A stretch of DNA of 44,232 nt from JBBQVS01 sp038211295. GTDB taxonomy: Bacteria > Chloroflexota > Ktedonobacteria > Ktedonobacterales > Ktedonobacteraceae. The notes under the pieces were generated by a model, which did no database searches, was not told the DNA's origin, and saw only the letters and a list, made by a program, of their open reading frames with translations. Positions within the stretch are counted from its first letter, which is position 1. Each line of letters starts with the position of its first letter. Positions 1 to 8,331 of the stretch are shown in pieces. The DNA lies in assembly GCA_038211295.1 (NCBI GenBank), contig JBBQVS010000027.1, forward strand, positions 1 to 44,232. The letters run 5' to 3'. A program made the translations under genes and the position numbers.

Positions 1-299
1 GCAGACAGGAACCTCCAGGACATGCAGCCTGTGAAACGCTTCTGGACAGTCCCGCCTCTGCGACTGTACCTGTCGGTACAGCCCGTAAGCGGTCTGGTGG
101 AAAGAAGAATTCCCCTGCTTTCTAAGCGGGGAAGTGTCAAACTGTATCTGCAACAACAGAGGGAGATATACTGGTACGAAAACTGGGATTTCGGCAGATG
201 GAAGGAAAGTCGATTGCGCCTGGTCGTATTGCGTATGAATTCGATTTGGATATTCAAGGGGTACGAAGGTTACAGCAGCTAAGCGGGAGGAAAGAATAA
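1..299 (+). pseudogene. GNAT acetyltransferase C-terminal remnant, frame-broken and cut by the window edge
   Basis: The reading frame ending at TAA 297-299 encodes a segment containing ATTEGDILVRKLGFRQMEG. This resembles the last part of GNAT N-acetyltransferases, where an LYRKLGF-type motif follows the acetyl-CoA binding helix. In that frame a TAA at 123-125 blocks the reading upstream. Up to about position 150 the matching sequence (SKRGSVKLYL) lies in the frame starting at base 1. One missing base near 150 would join the two parts into a normal GNAT ending. This may be a true frameshift or an error close to the contig end. The 5' part lies outside the window, so the substrate cannot be judged. 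The stop sits one base before the ATG of the next gene, suggesting they were co-transcribed. Confidence 0.5.
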
Positions 300-300
300 T

Positions 301-567
301 ATGCTATCGGCAGAACAAAAGGTACGGCAGAAGCTCACAGGGGAGCCGCATGGGGAGCCGACGTTTCAGCACGAAGGCGACGCGGTGGTACGTTGGGTGA
401 CAGGTGGTGTGTTGCCCGACCTGTATGTCACCCTACAAACCAACGGCGCAATAACTACGGTGCGATGTGTAACGTGTCACGAGGTGCTGGGGGAAATCTC
501 GGCCCACCATGCAGAAGCGGCGGCACAACAGTTAGCCGTGATGCGTAAGACGCATACGCATGTGTGA
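301..567 (+). CDS. small CxxC protein of unknown function
   Basis: An 88-residue soluble protein that I do not recognise. The start is supported by GGGAGG at 285-290, ten bases before the ATG. The middle looks like a beta-sheet-rich fold (PDLYVTLQTNGAITTVRC), followed by a single C-x2-C pair (RCVTCHEVLGE) and an Ala-rich helix. The lone Cys pair could bind metal in a dimer or be redox active; this is inference. It begins one base after the broken GNAT gene, so the two probably shared a transcript. There is no signal peptide or membrane segment. Confidence 0.6.
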   Translation: MLSAEQKVRQKLTGEPHGEPTFQHEGDAVVRWVTGGVLPDLYVTLQTNGAITTVRCVTCHEVLGEISAHHAEAAAQQLAVMRKTHTHV

Positions 568-728
568 TATAGCAGGGCGTAGTTCCGCTTCTGGGCCGTG
601 TCCCTCTTGTATTTCTCTCCACCACACGCTACAATCTGTAGCGAATAGCTGTTAGTGTCAAACGCACACCACGACCCTTAAAAGCGGATTAAAATGGTGT
701 CTCTGCTTGTTTTATTGAGTAGAGATAC
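568..728. other. intergenic stretch without a recognised gene
   Basis: No convincing coding frame or RNA gene is visible. A small inverted repeat GCTAC-AATCT-GTAGC lies at about 629-643. The stretch is T-rich on either side of it. Any promoter for the doubtful small ORF downstream would lie here, but I cannot point to clear -35/-10 boxes. Confidence 0.4.
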
Positions 729-920
729 ATGACGATGATATACAAATTGGACAGGATAATGATAGATATGTCAAACACGAACGATGTTGCCTCAAAGAAG
801 GTTCTCTCGAATACGTTTAGCAATCGTGTAACAATCGCGCTCTGGATTATTGCGCTGTCGTCACACGCTTTCCTGCTGCCAAAGTTCCTGCGCGACCTCT
901 CCGACAAGAAACATTCATAA
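729..920 (+). CDS. doubtful small membrane-like ORF
   Basis: A 63-codon frame with three in-frame ATGs (729, 759, 768) and a moderately hydrophobic stretch (VTIALWIIALSSHAFLLPKFL) near the C terminus. It is listed because its stop, at 918-920, lies directly before a strong hairpin and because an AGGA lies upstream of the internal ATGs. Against it: no recognised family, no strong ribosome binding site, and an overlapping open frame on the other strand. If real, it is a single-pass membrane microprotein of about 50 residues starting at 768. Confidence 0.25.
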   Translation: MTMIYKLDRIMIDMSNTNDVASKKVLSNTFSNRVTIALWIIALSSHAFLLPKFLRDLSDKKHS

Positions 921-921
921 A

Positions 922-969
922 AAGTAGTGGGGCATGACGGCAGCGAGTTGCCGTCATGCCCCACTACTT
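922..969. terminator. perfect 21-bp hairpin between the small ORF and ppc
   Basis: Arms 922-942 and 949-969 are perfectly complementary over 21 bp, with the six-base loop GCGAGT. The hairpin lies between the stop of a + strand ORF and the stop of ppc on the - strand, so it can serve both directions. No long T tract follows on either strand, so it is not a textbook intrinsic terminator. Confidence 0.65.
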
Positions 970-986
970 ATCATCCATACACGCCC

Positions 987-3887
987 CTACCCTGTATTTC
1001 TCACGCCTGCCGCGACTCCGTTGATGGTGAGTAGAACCGCGTAGGTCAGTTTTGCCCGTTCGCGCTCTTCAGAGCTAGCCGACTCCTCTTGCGTTGGGGT
1101 AAGCGCGAGTGGGCCGCCGAGCGTGCGTAGGCGACGCAACAGCATGATCTGAAAGTAGCTGAGCGGGTCAACGTAGGGGTTACGCCGCCGAATAGACTCC
1201 TGTAGCACGGGGCTATGGTCGAGTAGCGCATGACCGCCGATGATACGCAGGATTGCGTGGCGCGTGCGTGCGTATTCTTCCTGAATAGCCGTCGCCATCT
1301 GCTGGCGCAACGCGACGTCCTCGACGAGCAGGGCGTAGTGATGCGCGATATGCATATCCGCTTTTGAAAGCGTCATCTGCATGTTGTCCAGAAAGGCACG
1401 CAGGAAAGGCCACTCACGGTACATCTGTTGCAGTTGTGCGAGATGTACGTCGGGGTTCTCCCGCATGTATGCCTCCAGCGCGGTGCCGACACCGTACCAG
1501 CTCGGCAGAACGTACCGACTCTGCATCCATGAGAAAACCCATGGGATGGCGCGTAACTCTTCGATGCTGTGACCCGTTGTGCGACGTGCGGGTCGCGAAC
1601 CAATATTGAGCCATCCCAACTCAAGTATCGGCGTTGCCTGCTCAAAGAAATGTACGAAGTTCGGGTCTTCGTAAATGAACTTGCGATACTGCTCGTGCGC
1701 CTTTGTAGAAAGCGTATCGAGTATCTCCGTCCATGCCTCCGGTGTGCGTATCAGTGGTGCCTGTAACAGCGCATCGGGAACGCTTGATTGCACGACGCCC
1801 GCGACCACAAGTTCCATATTACGAAGCGCGATCTCGTGTAGTCCATACTTGAATGAGAGCATTTCGCCTTGCTCCGTGATGCGGATACGTCCATTGACCG
1901 TCTGTGGTGGTTGCCCAAGAATCGCCTCGTAGATGGGGCCGCCGCCACGTCCAATCGCGCCACCACGTCCATGAAACATCGTGATGCCAATACCAAAACG
2001 TTTTCCCAGTGCTGCCAGACGTTCTTGCGCCTTGTAAAGTTCCCAACCGGAGGTAAGAATGCCGCCATCTTTACTACTATCAGAATAGCCAAGCATCACC
2101 TGTTGACGGGCGTCGCACTGGTGCAGGTAGCGTGTGTAATCGGGGTGTGTGAAGGCTCGCTCTAAAATCGTTGTGCAGGAACGCAGGTCGCCGATGGTCT
2201 CGAAGAGTGGTACAATCGGCAGGTTGTTAAGACCAGCTTCTTTACAGAAAAACTGTACTTCCAGTAGATCGCTCAGGCTCTTTGTCATGCTGATGATATA
2301 GCAGGTAACGGCCCTCTCGCCAAAGAGCGTGCGAGCCTGTCGAATCGCGTGAAAGGTATTGAGAATATGGCGGGTGGACTTGCTCAACGATAAGCCAGCG
2401 TGAGTAAGGAGACGTGGGTCGCGCAGGAGATACTCAAGCGTCGCCACCCGTTCTTCCTCGCTGAACCGCGTGTAGTCCTCAGTCCGCAACCCCGTCGCCT
2501 GTAGTAGTTCCGCCAGTGCCGCCGCGTGCCGTTCGCTATGCTGGCGTGTGTCGAGCGCGACGAAGTGAAAGCCAAATATCTCGACCTGCCGTATCAGCTT
2601 GGTGAGTTGCCCATGTGCCAGATCGTCCTCGTGGTCGTGCAACAGGCTCGCCTGCACCACGCGCAGGTCGGCGAGCAGTTCTTCAGCATTAACGTATGCC
2701 GCAGAGAGGTGCGCGGCCTGTACATCTTCCGTCTGTGGAAAAGGAAACGCCGATGTTGTCGCGCTAAGCGTGGCGGATTTCGTTGCCTCTAGCCGATTCC
2801 ACATCAACGAAAACTTGTGACGGTACGGCTCTAGTGCCATCGATGGGCCGAACGCGTGCTCATAGTCGGGGAGCCGTAGCGCGTCCGCCGCGAGGGACTG
2901 GCGTAGCGCGTCGGTAATCTGTGAGTGGTTGAGCGATTGCGAGTATTCTTGCGCAAGATGTTTGATGGTGGTACGGTAATGCTCGATGATATACCCGCGC
3001 TGCAACGTCAGTGCCTCTAGCATTGTTTCGGGGCCGACAAACGGGTTGCCATCTTGATCGCCCCCAATCCACGAGCCGAGGCGAAGAAAAGGGGGGACGT
3101 GTACAGCAGGATACACTGTATGCAACCGCGTTTCAAATTCCTCATACAGGTCGGGCAGGGCGTCATACAGCACTTCATCCAGATAGTAGATACCCATTTT
3201 GATTTCATCGATGGGTGTCGGGCGCACATGCCGTACCGCGTCCGTGCGCCACAGGAGCGCGATAATGCTCTCTATCTCGCGATGCCATTGGGCATCTTGA
3301 CGGTGCGTCATCTGCTTGAAGTCGCGCTCCTCCAACAACTCTGTGAGTCGTCGCGACTTGGTAATGAGGCTACGGCGTGTCGCCTCGGTTGGATGGGCGG
3401 TAAAGACAAGTTCAATTGAAAGTTGGTCGAGGAGATGTTGTACCGCCGACTCGTCGAGGGCGTTCTGTTGAAGAAAGCGTAGCAGGCCCGATAACGAGCC
3501 GCGTTGTGGCTCACGAGTGGCTTGCAACTCGTGAGCATGAAGCCGACGGATACGGTGATATTGTTCGGCGGTATTTACAAGATGGAAATATACGGTGAAC
3601 GCGCGAATAACGCCAATCGCGGTGTCTAGATCGCAGGTCGTGACGATACGCGTGATCTCCCCGTCAAGCGCGGAAATCTTTGCCTCTAACTCAGCGTTCG
3701 CACCATTCTGGCTCAACTGAAGGCTATAATCACGGAGACGTTTGCAGTTATGGCGCAATTGCTCTACCGTGTCGTACATCGTATCGCCGCCGTGTCGTCG
3801 TATGGCCTGCCCTAACGCGTCGCCCAATGTACGAATATCACGCCGCAACGGGGCATCTTTTACGGCGCGGTCTTGTGGTTCTAACAT
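987..3887 (-). CDS. ppc: phosphoenolpyruvate carboxylase
   Basis: Catalyses PEP + bicarbonate -> oxaloacetate + phosphate, the anaplerotic step feeding the TCA cycle; cytosolic. The 966-residue protein carries the family signatures in order: VFTAHPTEATRRS with the catalytic His at residue 165, GGDQDGNPFV near 275, LGYSDSSKDGG, the glycine-rich loop FHGRGGAIGRGGGP, and the C-terminal end RNTG that contributes to the active and effector sites. It is somewhat longer than typical bacterial enzymes. It has no plant-type N-terminal phosphorylation motif. AAAGGATGG just upstream on the minus strand supports the ATG at 3887. It is monocistronic, with a hairpin at 922-969 beyond its stop. Confidence 0.97.
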   Translation of the reverse strand: MLEPQDRAVKDAPLRRDIRTLGDALGQAIRRHGGDTMYDTVEQLRHNCKRLRDYSLQLSQNGANAELEAKISALDGEITRIVTTCDLDTAIGVIRAFTVYFHLVNTAEQYHRIRRLHAHELQATREPQRGSLSGLLRFLQQNALDESAVQHLLDQLSIELVFTAHPTEATRRSLITKSRRLTELLEERDFKQMTHRQDAQWHREIESIIALLWRTDAVRHVRPTPIDEIKMGIYYLDEVLYDALPDLYEEFETRLHTVYPAVHVPPFLRLGSWIGGDQDGNPFVGPETMLEALTLQRGYIIEHYRTTIKHLAQEYSQSLNHSQITDALRQSLAADALRLPDYEHAFGPSMALEPYRHKFSLMWNRLEATKSATLSATTSAFPFPQTEDVQAAHLSAAYVNAEELLADLRVVQASLLHDHEDDLAHGQLTKLIRQVEIFGFHFVALDTRQHSERHAAALAELLQATGLRTEDYTRFSEEERVATLEYLLRDPRLLTHAGLSLSKSTRHILNTFHAIRQARTLFGERAVTCYIISMTKSLSDLLEVQFFCKEAGLNNLPIVPLFETIGDLRSCTTILERAFTHPDYTRYLHQCDARQQVMLGYSDSSKDGGILTSGWELYKAQERLAALGKRFGIGITMFHGRGGAIGRGGGPIYEAILGQPPQTVNGRIRITEQGEMLSFKYGLHEIALRNMELVVAGVVQSSVPDALLQAPLIRTPEAWTEILDTLSTKAHEQYRKFIYEDPNFVHFFEQATPILELGWLNIGSRPARRTTGHSIEELRAIPWVFSWMQSRYVLPSWYGVGTALEAYMRENPDVHLAQLQQMYREWPFLRAFLDNMQMTLSKADMHIAHHYALLVEDVALRQQMATAIQEEYARTRHAILRIIGGHALLDHSPVLQESIRRRNPYVDPLSYFQIMLLRRLRTLGGPLALTPTQEESASSEERERAKLTYAVLLTINGVAAGVRNTG

Positions 3888-4060
3888 GAAACCATCCTTT
3901 GCGAAAAATAAACCTGAGCGTCCGTCTATGACACACCGTTGTGCTTTTCATTCAGGCCAATTGTATCACACGCTGGTATGGGGGATATGAGGTGGAGGCT
4001 TGTTTCCAGGGGTATTACGCTGTAGCTTTAGGGTAGAAGTATCGACTCCGTAATTTGTAC

Positions 4061-4082
4061 TAGCAAAAACGTGTTTTTGCTA
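4061..4082 (-). terminator. hairpin after the HK-receiver operon
   Basis: TAGCAAAAAC-GT-GTTTTTGCTA forms a 10-bp perfect stem directly beyond the receiver stop at 4086-4088. The T/A-rich arms would provide a U-rich 3' side on the minus strand. It separates the operon from the ppc upstream region. Confidence 0.55.
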
Positions 4083-4085
4083 CAT

Positions 4086-4574
4086 CTAAAGGTCATGCTC
4101 ATCGACTTGCGCGTCATGTAAACGGGCAAGCATTTTTCGCTGGTCTTCAATACGTTTGCGTTGGCGCAACAGACGTTGCTCCGCGCTTAGAGACAGAATA
4201 GTACGCACACGCTCGACAACGCGACTTGGTTGTGTCGGTTTCGTGAGATACTCAACGGCCCCCTCCTCAAAGCCCCGTATCTGCTCGGAAAAGTGTACCC
4301 GTGCGCTCAACAGCAACACCGGTAGCGTGGCATCGCCATGAACATCGCGCACCCATTGCAATACTTCCCACCCTGTGATGGGTAGCATCATCAGGTCCAG
4401 AATAATTAGATTGGGACAGTATTCAGGAATAACGCGTATCGCCTCTATGCCACTTGCTACATCAAGCACATCGAGGTCAGCGTGACGCAGGAAAAAGCCA
4501 AGTACCTGTCTAAGTTCCGCGTCATCCTCTACAACAAGGATTCTCTGTTTTTTTACCGTGTCTTGCATATGCAC
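4086..4574 (-). CDS. stand-alone receiver-domain response regulator
   Basis: A CheY-like receiver of 162 residues. The visible motifs are the acidic pocket VVEDDAEL, the phosphoacceptor Asp in IILDLMM, a Ser in LLLSARV, and the conserved Lys in LTKPTQ. After residue ~125 there is only a charged helical tail (RLLRQRKRIEDQRKMLARL), so there is no DNA-binding or enzymatic output domain. It lies 66 bp after the GAF-GAF histidine kinase on the same strand and is probably its partner. Output would be by protein-protein interaction or phosphorelay. Confidence 0.93.
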   Translation of the reverse strand: MHMQDTVKKQRILVVEDDAELRQVLGFFLRHADLDVLDVASGIEAIRVIPEYCPNLIILDLMMLPITGWEVLQWVRDVHGDATLPVLLLSARVHFSEQIRGFEEGAVEYLTKPTQPSRVVERVRTILSLSAEQRLLRQRKRIEDQRKMLARLHDAQVDEHDL

Positions 4575-4640
4575 CTCTACAACAAAACCACCATAGCTCT
4601 TTTACCTGACGGGCCAGAAGGCCCCTGTTTTCTGACGGTG

Positions 4641-6839
4641 CTAAATCGCGGAGCGACTACGTCGCTTTAAGGGAAAACGTACCTCTGCGAGTGTGTATTC
4701 GTCCGCAAACGCTTTTTCCGCCCCCTGCTCTCCCCTCTCTTCTCCCCTTTGCACCTCTGACGAAGCCTGCTCACGCCGCAGCGTGAAGCTTCCATCAAGA
4801 TCACCGATCAGATGCTTGATGAGCGAAAGCCCCAACCCCTCGAAATTGCCAGCTCCGTTGCTACTGGCGAGCGCAGGATCGAAGCGCGGCCCACTGCCTG
4901 TATCCAGCACCTGTACAACTACAATACCATCCTCCTCACGCCCCTTAATGGTGATTGCGCCCTCCGTCTGATCTGCCATCCCATGCTTGATCGCGTTGGA
5001 CACCATTTCATTGAGTACCAGCGCGAGAATCGTTACCGCGCGAGAAGGGATAACAACCGCGCTCGATTCTACAGTAAACACAATATGCTTATCGGGTGGG
5101 CGCAGGTTGCCATTCGCGACACCCACGATTTTGCGGGCGATATCGTCGATACGCGCCTCGCTAACATCCTCGTGCGCGAGCAGGTCATGCGTCGCCGCCA
5201 GCCCCTGCACACGGTTCACGCTCTCCGCCAGCGTATTCCGCACCTCTTCTGATTTGGTACGTCTGCGCTGTAAAGAGAGAATGCCCGCGACAGTTGCCAG
5301 ATTGTTTTTGACGCGGTGGTGTAATTCGCGCAACAGTGCCGATTTCAACTCAAGGCCACGTCGCGTCTCTTCATACAAACGGGCGTTGTCAATGGCAATG
5401 GCCGCCTCATTCGCGAAGGTGATTACAAGCTGCATCTGCTCAGGACTTAACATATAACGATGACTACTGTAAATGCAGATACAGCCAAGCGTTTTCTGTT
5501 TCACCTGTAATGGAACACAGAGAACTGAATGTATCTCAGCCGAAACAAATGGGTCACTGTGCAGAATGCAATGCTCGTCAGCATGAAAGCAATCAACCGC
5601 CATGCTGGGCCGCCCCGTTTGCACGGTGCGACCAGCGCAACACTGGCCCAGATTTATCTGCATTTGCCGAGCAACTGCCGCGTTCAGCCCATAATGGGCC
5701 AGCACATGCAATGTTTGTGTATCGGGGTCAAGCGAGAAAATGCAAGACCGCTCAGCACCCGATAGGTGTACCGCCTGTGTGGTGATGATTTGCAATACTT
5801 CATCAAGGTTCAGCGTCGAGGCGATGATAGACGAAACACGATGTATTGTCGCCAGCTCATGCACCTTGCGCCGCAACTGCTCATCCGTTTGCTCATAGAG
5901 CCGCCCGTTCTCGATGTTGATCGCGACAATGCCCGCGACAACCTCGACAAAGCTCATTTCTTCGCGTGTAAAGTCGCGTGGTGCCGAAGACTGTACGTTG
6001 ATAACGCCAATCAGCCGTTCGGAATTGCCAAAGAAGATAATTGGCAATGCCATCAGGCCGTGATAATTCTCGCTATACGCATTCGACTCGCTCGCGAAAT
6101 TAGGCGTCGTGTGCGCGTCTCGTTCGAGCAGGGGCCGCCCTTTATCAGCAACCCACCCACTATAGCCCTCACCGAGCCGTAGCGTGAAATGCATTCCGCC
6201 AAGTGGTCGCGGCCCATTGGTCGCACGCAGCGTCAGGACGCGCTGTAGATCGTCGTAGAAAAAGATAGAACACAGGTCAACGTGCAATTCTTCCGCAACC
6301 ACCTGCGCTGTTACTTCCAGCGTCTGGTCGAGGTCCATTGAGGAATTGCTGAAACCATTGATGCGTTGCAATGCCAGCAAGCGGTACTCTAACTGTTGTG
6401 TAGCCTGAGCACTTTCCACAGCAAAGCGATCTGACACACTTTGGTAGCCACGCGCAAGCGCAAGCATCCCTTCGGACTGAAGCGCATACAGCCTTTTTGT
6501 CGCTTCTAAGAGATACGCGGGTTGCGTCGCGCAAATACCTTGTAGCTCGCTCGCAAGTGCGTCAGTATATTTTTGAAGACCGCTCAAACGTACATCAAGC
6601 TTGCCCCCCTGCTCAGCCAGCCAACGCCCTGATTGCTCAAGGCGTGTTGTGAGCAAAGAGCCATCATGTGCGGCATCGCCGATCAAGGCAGCAAGGAGCA
6701 GTGCGGCGTCGCTTCCCTCTCCTGGCCCGGAACTAGTTCCAGAGGCGTTCTGAAGACATGCTCTTAAACGTGCAGTATGCGCTGCCAGCATCTGCCCCAC
6801 TTCGGTGCTCTGCGTCACTTGCTGCGCCCCCTTCGCCAC
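4641..6839 (-). CDS. GAF-GAF sensor histidine kinase (HisKA_2 type)
   Basis: A soluble 732-residue sensor kinase. The N-terminal ~150 residues are helical and of unknown role. Two GAF domains follow (about 165-315 and 330-490). The second contains several Cys (QCCAGR, a run around 416-425) that could ligate a cofactor. The phosphoacceptor box ELHHRVKNNLATV around His507/508 marks the HisKA_2 class, followed by an HATPase domain with NEMVSNAIKHG and a G-box ending in GLGLSLIKHL. The C terminus has an unusual Glu/Arg/Gly-rich insertion (SSEVQRGEERGEQGAE) before the last strand. The start is GTG at 6839 and the RBS is weak. A good promoter lies upstream. No membrane segments are present. Confidence 0.93.
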   Translation of the reverse strand: MAKGAQQVTQSTEVGQMLAAHTARLRACLQNASGTSSGPGEGSDAALLLAALIGDAAHDGSLLTTRLEQSGRWLAEQGGKLDVRLSGLQKYTDALASELQGICATQPAYLLEATKRLYALQSEGMLALARGYQSVSDRFAVESAQATQQLEYRLLALQRINGFSNSSMDLDQTLEVTAQVVAEELHVDLCSIFFYDDLQRVLTLRATNGPRPLGGMHFTLRLGEGYSGWVADKGRPLLERDAHTTPNFASESNAYSENYHGLMALPIIFFGNSERLIGVINVQSSAPRDFTREEMSFVEVVAGIVAINIENGRLYEQTDEQLRRKVHELATIHRVSSIIASTLNLDEVLQIITTQAVHLSGAERSCIFSLDPDTQTLHVLAHYGLNAAVARQMQINLGQCCAGRTVQTGRPSMAVDCFHADEHCILHSDPFVSAEIHSVLCVPLQVKQKTLGCICIYSSHRYMLSPEQMQLVITFANEAAIAIDNARLYEETRRGLELKSALLRELHHRVKNNLATVAGILSLQRRRTKSEEVRNTLAESVNRVQGLAATHDLLAHEDVSEARIDDIARKIVGVANGNLRPPDKHIVFTVESSAVVIPSRAVTILALVLNEMVSNAIKHGMADQTEGAITIKGREEDGIVVVQVLDTGSGPRFDPALASSNGAGNFEGLGLSLIKHLIGDLDGSFTLRREQASSEVQRGEERGEQGAEKAFADEYTLAEVRFPLKRRSRSAI

Positions 6840-6879
6840 TACAGCGCAGTTCCGTCACCGCGCCGCGTTCTTTGTGTGT

Positions 6880-6908
6880 ATTGTAGTTGGGCAATGAGAA
6901 CGTGTCAA
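6880..6908 (-). promoter_or_regulatory. sigma70-type promoter of the HK-receiver operon
   Basis: Read on the minus strand: TTGACA (6908-6903), a 17-base spacer, TACAAT (6885-6880). This is a near-consensus housekeeping promoter, with a start site expected about 35 bases before the GTG of the histidine kinase. Confidence 0.7.
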
Positions 6909-7032
6909 GAGGAGAAGCAGTAATGCGCTTTCAGCAGCCTTTTCTGCTACAGAATACGCGCCTCACTAGAACTGTGAGCGATATCATATGTACAAAGTGA
7001 CCAAAACAACACCAAAAAATCAAGAAACGGGT

Positions 7033-7067
7033 TATACTGTAGACAGTTTACAGGGACTTCTGTAAAC
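7033..7067 (+). promoter_or_regulatory. -10 element plus inverted repeat before the zinc-ribbon gene
   Basis: TATACT at 7033-7038 is a plausible -10, but no good -35 lies 17 bases upstream. Eight bases later an inverted repeat GTTTACAG-GGACTT-CTGTAAAC (7046-7067) covers the expected transcription start. It could be an operator or a 5' stabilising hairpin. The rest of 6840-7143 shows nothing else apart from the divergent HK promoter and an AGGAG before the TTG start. Confidence 0.45.
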
Positions 7068-7143
7068 AAGCACAACACAGAATGACCCGACATCCACGGG
7101 GATGTTTTAGAGGCTATTCTTTCTAGCAACAGGAGATTTTATC

Positions 7144-8109
7144 TTGCATTGTACAAATTGTGGTGCTGTTCTTCAGCCCGGAGTCGCTAACTGTACGAAT
7201 TGTGGAGCACCAGTGGCGCAGGCTCCCGCCGCATCACAAGGCGCGGCATCATATGATCCAACCATTGTAGTACCGCCACAACAGGGGCCAGCTAATCCTT
7301 ATGGGAACGTACAACCTGCGCCCAATCCTTATGGGAGCGTTCCATCAGTACCAACTTCCTATGGAAATGCCAGCTATACGCCGCCACCGCCACCAGTGGG
7401 ACAACCATTACAGCCGAACTATACCTATCCGCAGGCGGGGTATCCTGTGGGCGTGCCGCCAGTGGCTCCCGGTATCTATGGAATGCCGCCACAACAGCCC
7501 AAGAAGCGTAGCCGCGTTGGACTCTTTATCGCGATTGGTGTGGGCGTGTTGTTGCTGGCTTGTGTCGCTATTGTTCTTCTAATTCCCAGAACGACAGCAA
7601 CCCCGACGGGTAAAGGCGGCACAACACCCGCGACAACACCCGCGACAACACCCACAAGTAACACGCCCTCTGGTCAGAATATTGTAGCTTCCGCGTCGGC
7701 AATCATACTCAACGCGAAGACAACCTCTGCCGTTGATACCAATTATGCTCCGACAAAACCTACAACGACATTCAAGACAGGTGATACAGTGTATATCACC
7801 TTCGACATTCAATCAGGCGATAACGACGGGTATATCGAGACAAAATGGTATGCTGATGGCAAGGTTTTTGATAACAAGATATTCCACCATACACATGGCA
7901 ACACCGTTGCATACTCCTCAATACCCTATACTACGGCGACACCCAAAGGTGCCGGAGAACTCTACTGGTGTACAAAGGCCGATTGTAGCGATGGGCAGCT
8001 TGCTCAAATCGTAAACTTCACGGTGGGAGCAACGGGCCTCGTGCCAACGCAACCAAACGTAGCAACCGCCGCAACAGTGCTACAAGACGCGGACCGCCGT
8101 CTCTTCTAA
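7144..8109 (+). CDS. zinc-ribbon / single-pass membrane protein with external domain (paralogue 1)
   Basis: A 321-residue protein of unknown function. The TTG start follows a CAGGAG sequence and directly precedes the zinc ribbon (HCTNCG...NCTNCGAPV), with two C-x2-C knuckles in the first 25 residues. A Pro/Tyr/Gln-rich linker with repeated NPYG units follows to ~120, then basic KKRSR and one membrane segment (VGLFIAIGVGVLLLACVAIV, ~125-148). Beyond it come a Thr/Pro stalk with TTPA repeats and a ~115-residue domain (IILNAKTTSAVD ... ELYWCTKADCSDGQLAQIVNF). That domain has a Cys pair likely to form a disulfide outside the cell. Topology is inferred as zinc ribbon inside and domain outside. It is the tandem paralogue of the next gene. 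Confidence 0.88.
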   Translation: MHCTNCGAVLQPGVANCTNCGAPVAQAPAASQGAASYDPTIVVPPQQGPANPYGNVQPAPNPYGSVPSVPTSYGNASYTPPPPPVGQPLQPNYTYPQAGYPVGVPPVAPGIYGMPPQQPKKRSRVGLFIAIGVGVLLLACVAIVLLIPRTTATPTGKGGTTPATTPATTPTSNTPSGQNIVASASAIILNAKTTSAVDTNYAPTKPTTTFKTGDTVYITFDIQSGDNDGYIETKWYADGKVFDNKIFHHTHGNTVAYSSIPYTTATPKGAGELYWCTKADCSDGQLAQIVNFTVGATGLVPTQPNVATAATVLQDADRRLF

Positions 8110-8155
8110 GTATGTTTTGTGAGGAGAAGGAGAGATAGCGGGGCGAGGCAGACTA

Positions 8156-8215
8156 GCGGGTGCATGAGTGAACATGGCAGGGGCTTGCCCCTGCCATGTT
8201 CACTCATGCACCCGC
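8156..8215. terminator. perfect 28-bp hairpin between the two paralogues
   Basis: Arms 8156-8183 and 8188-8215 are complementary at every position, with the four-base loop CTTG. It lies 46 bp after the stop of paralogue 1 and upstream of the promoter of paralogue 2. It would end or protect the first transcript, but no T tract follows. Confidence 0.7.
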
Positions 8216-8237
8216 CATAAATATCACAGGACAAATT

Positions 8238-8246
8238 TGCTATAGT
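8238..8246 (+). promoter_or_regulatory. extended -10 promoter element of paralogue 2
   Basis: TG-C-TATAGT at 8238-8246 matches an extended -10. No consensus -35 is seen. It lies after the long hairpin, so paralogue 2 may be transcribed separately from paralogue 1. Confidence 0.4.
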
Positions 8247-8331
8247 AAGCGTGTTTTTCTTCGGGCCACGTTGTAAAAGATAGGGAAATGAAACAATAAT
8301 CGTAGTTTTGCCGCTTGTGGAAGGAGCTATC

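Noticed and set aside
689..964. 91-codon frame on the minus strand opposite the small ORF
   Set aside because: It runs through the perfect hairpin, has no ribosome site and no recognisable motif; its openness follows from the palindrome.
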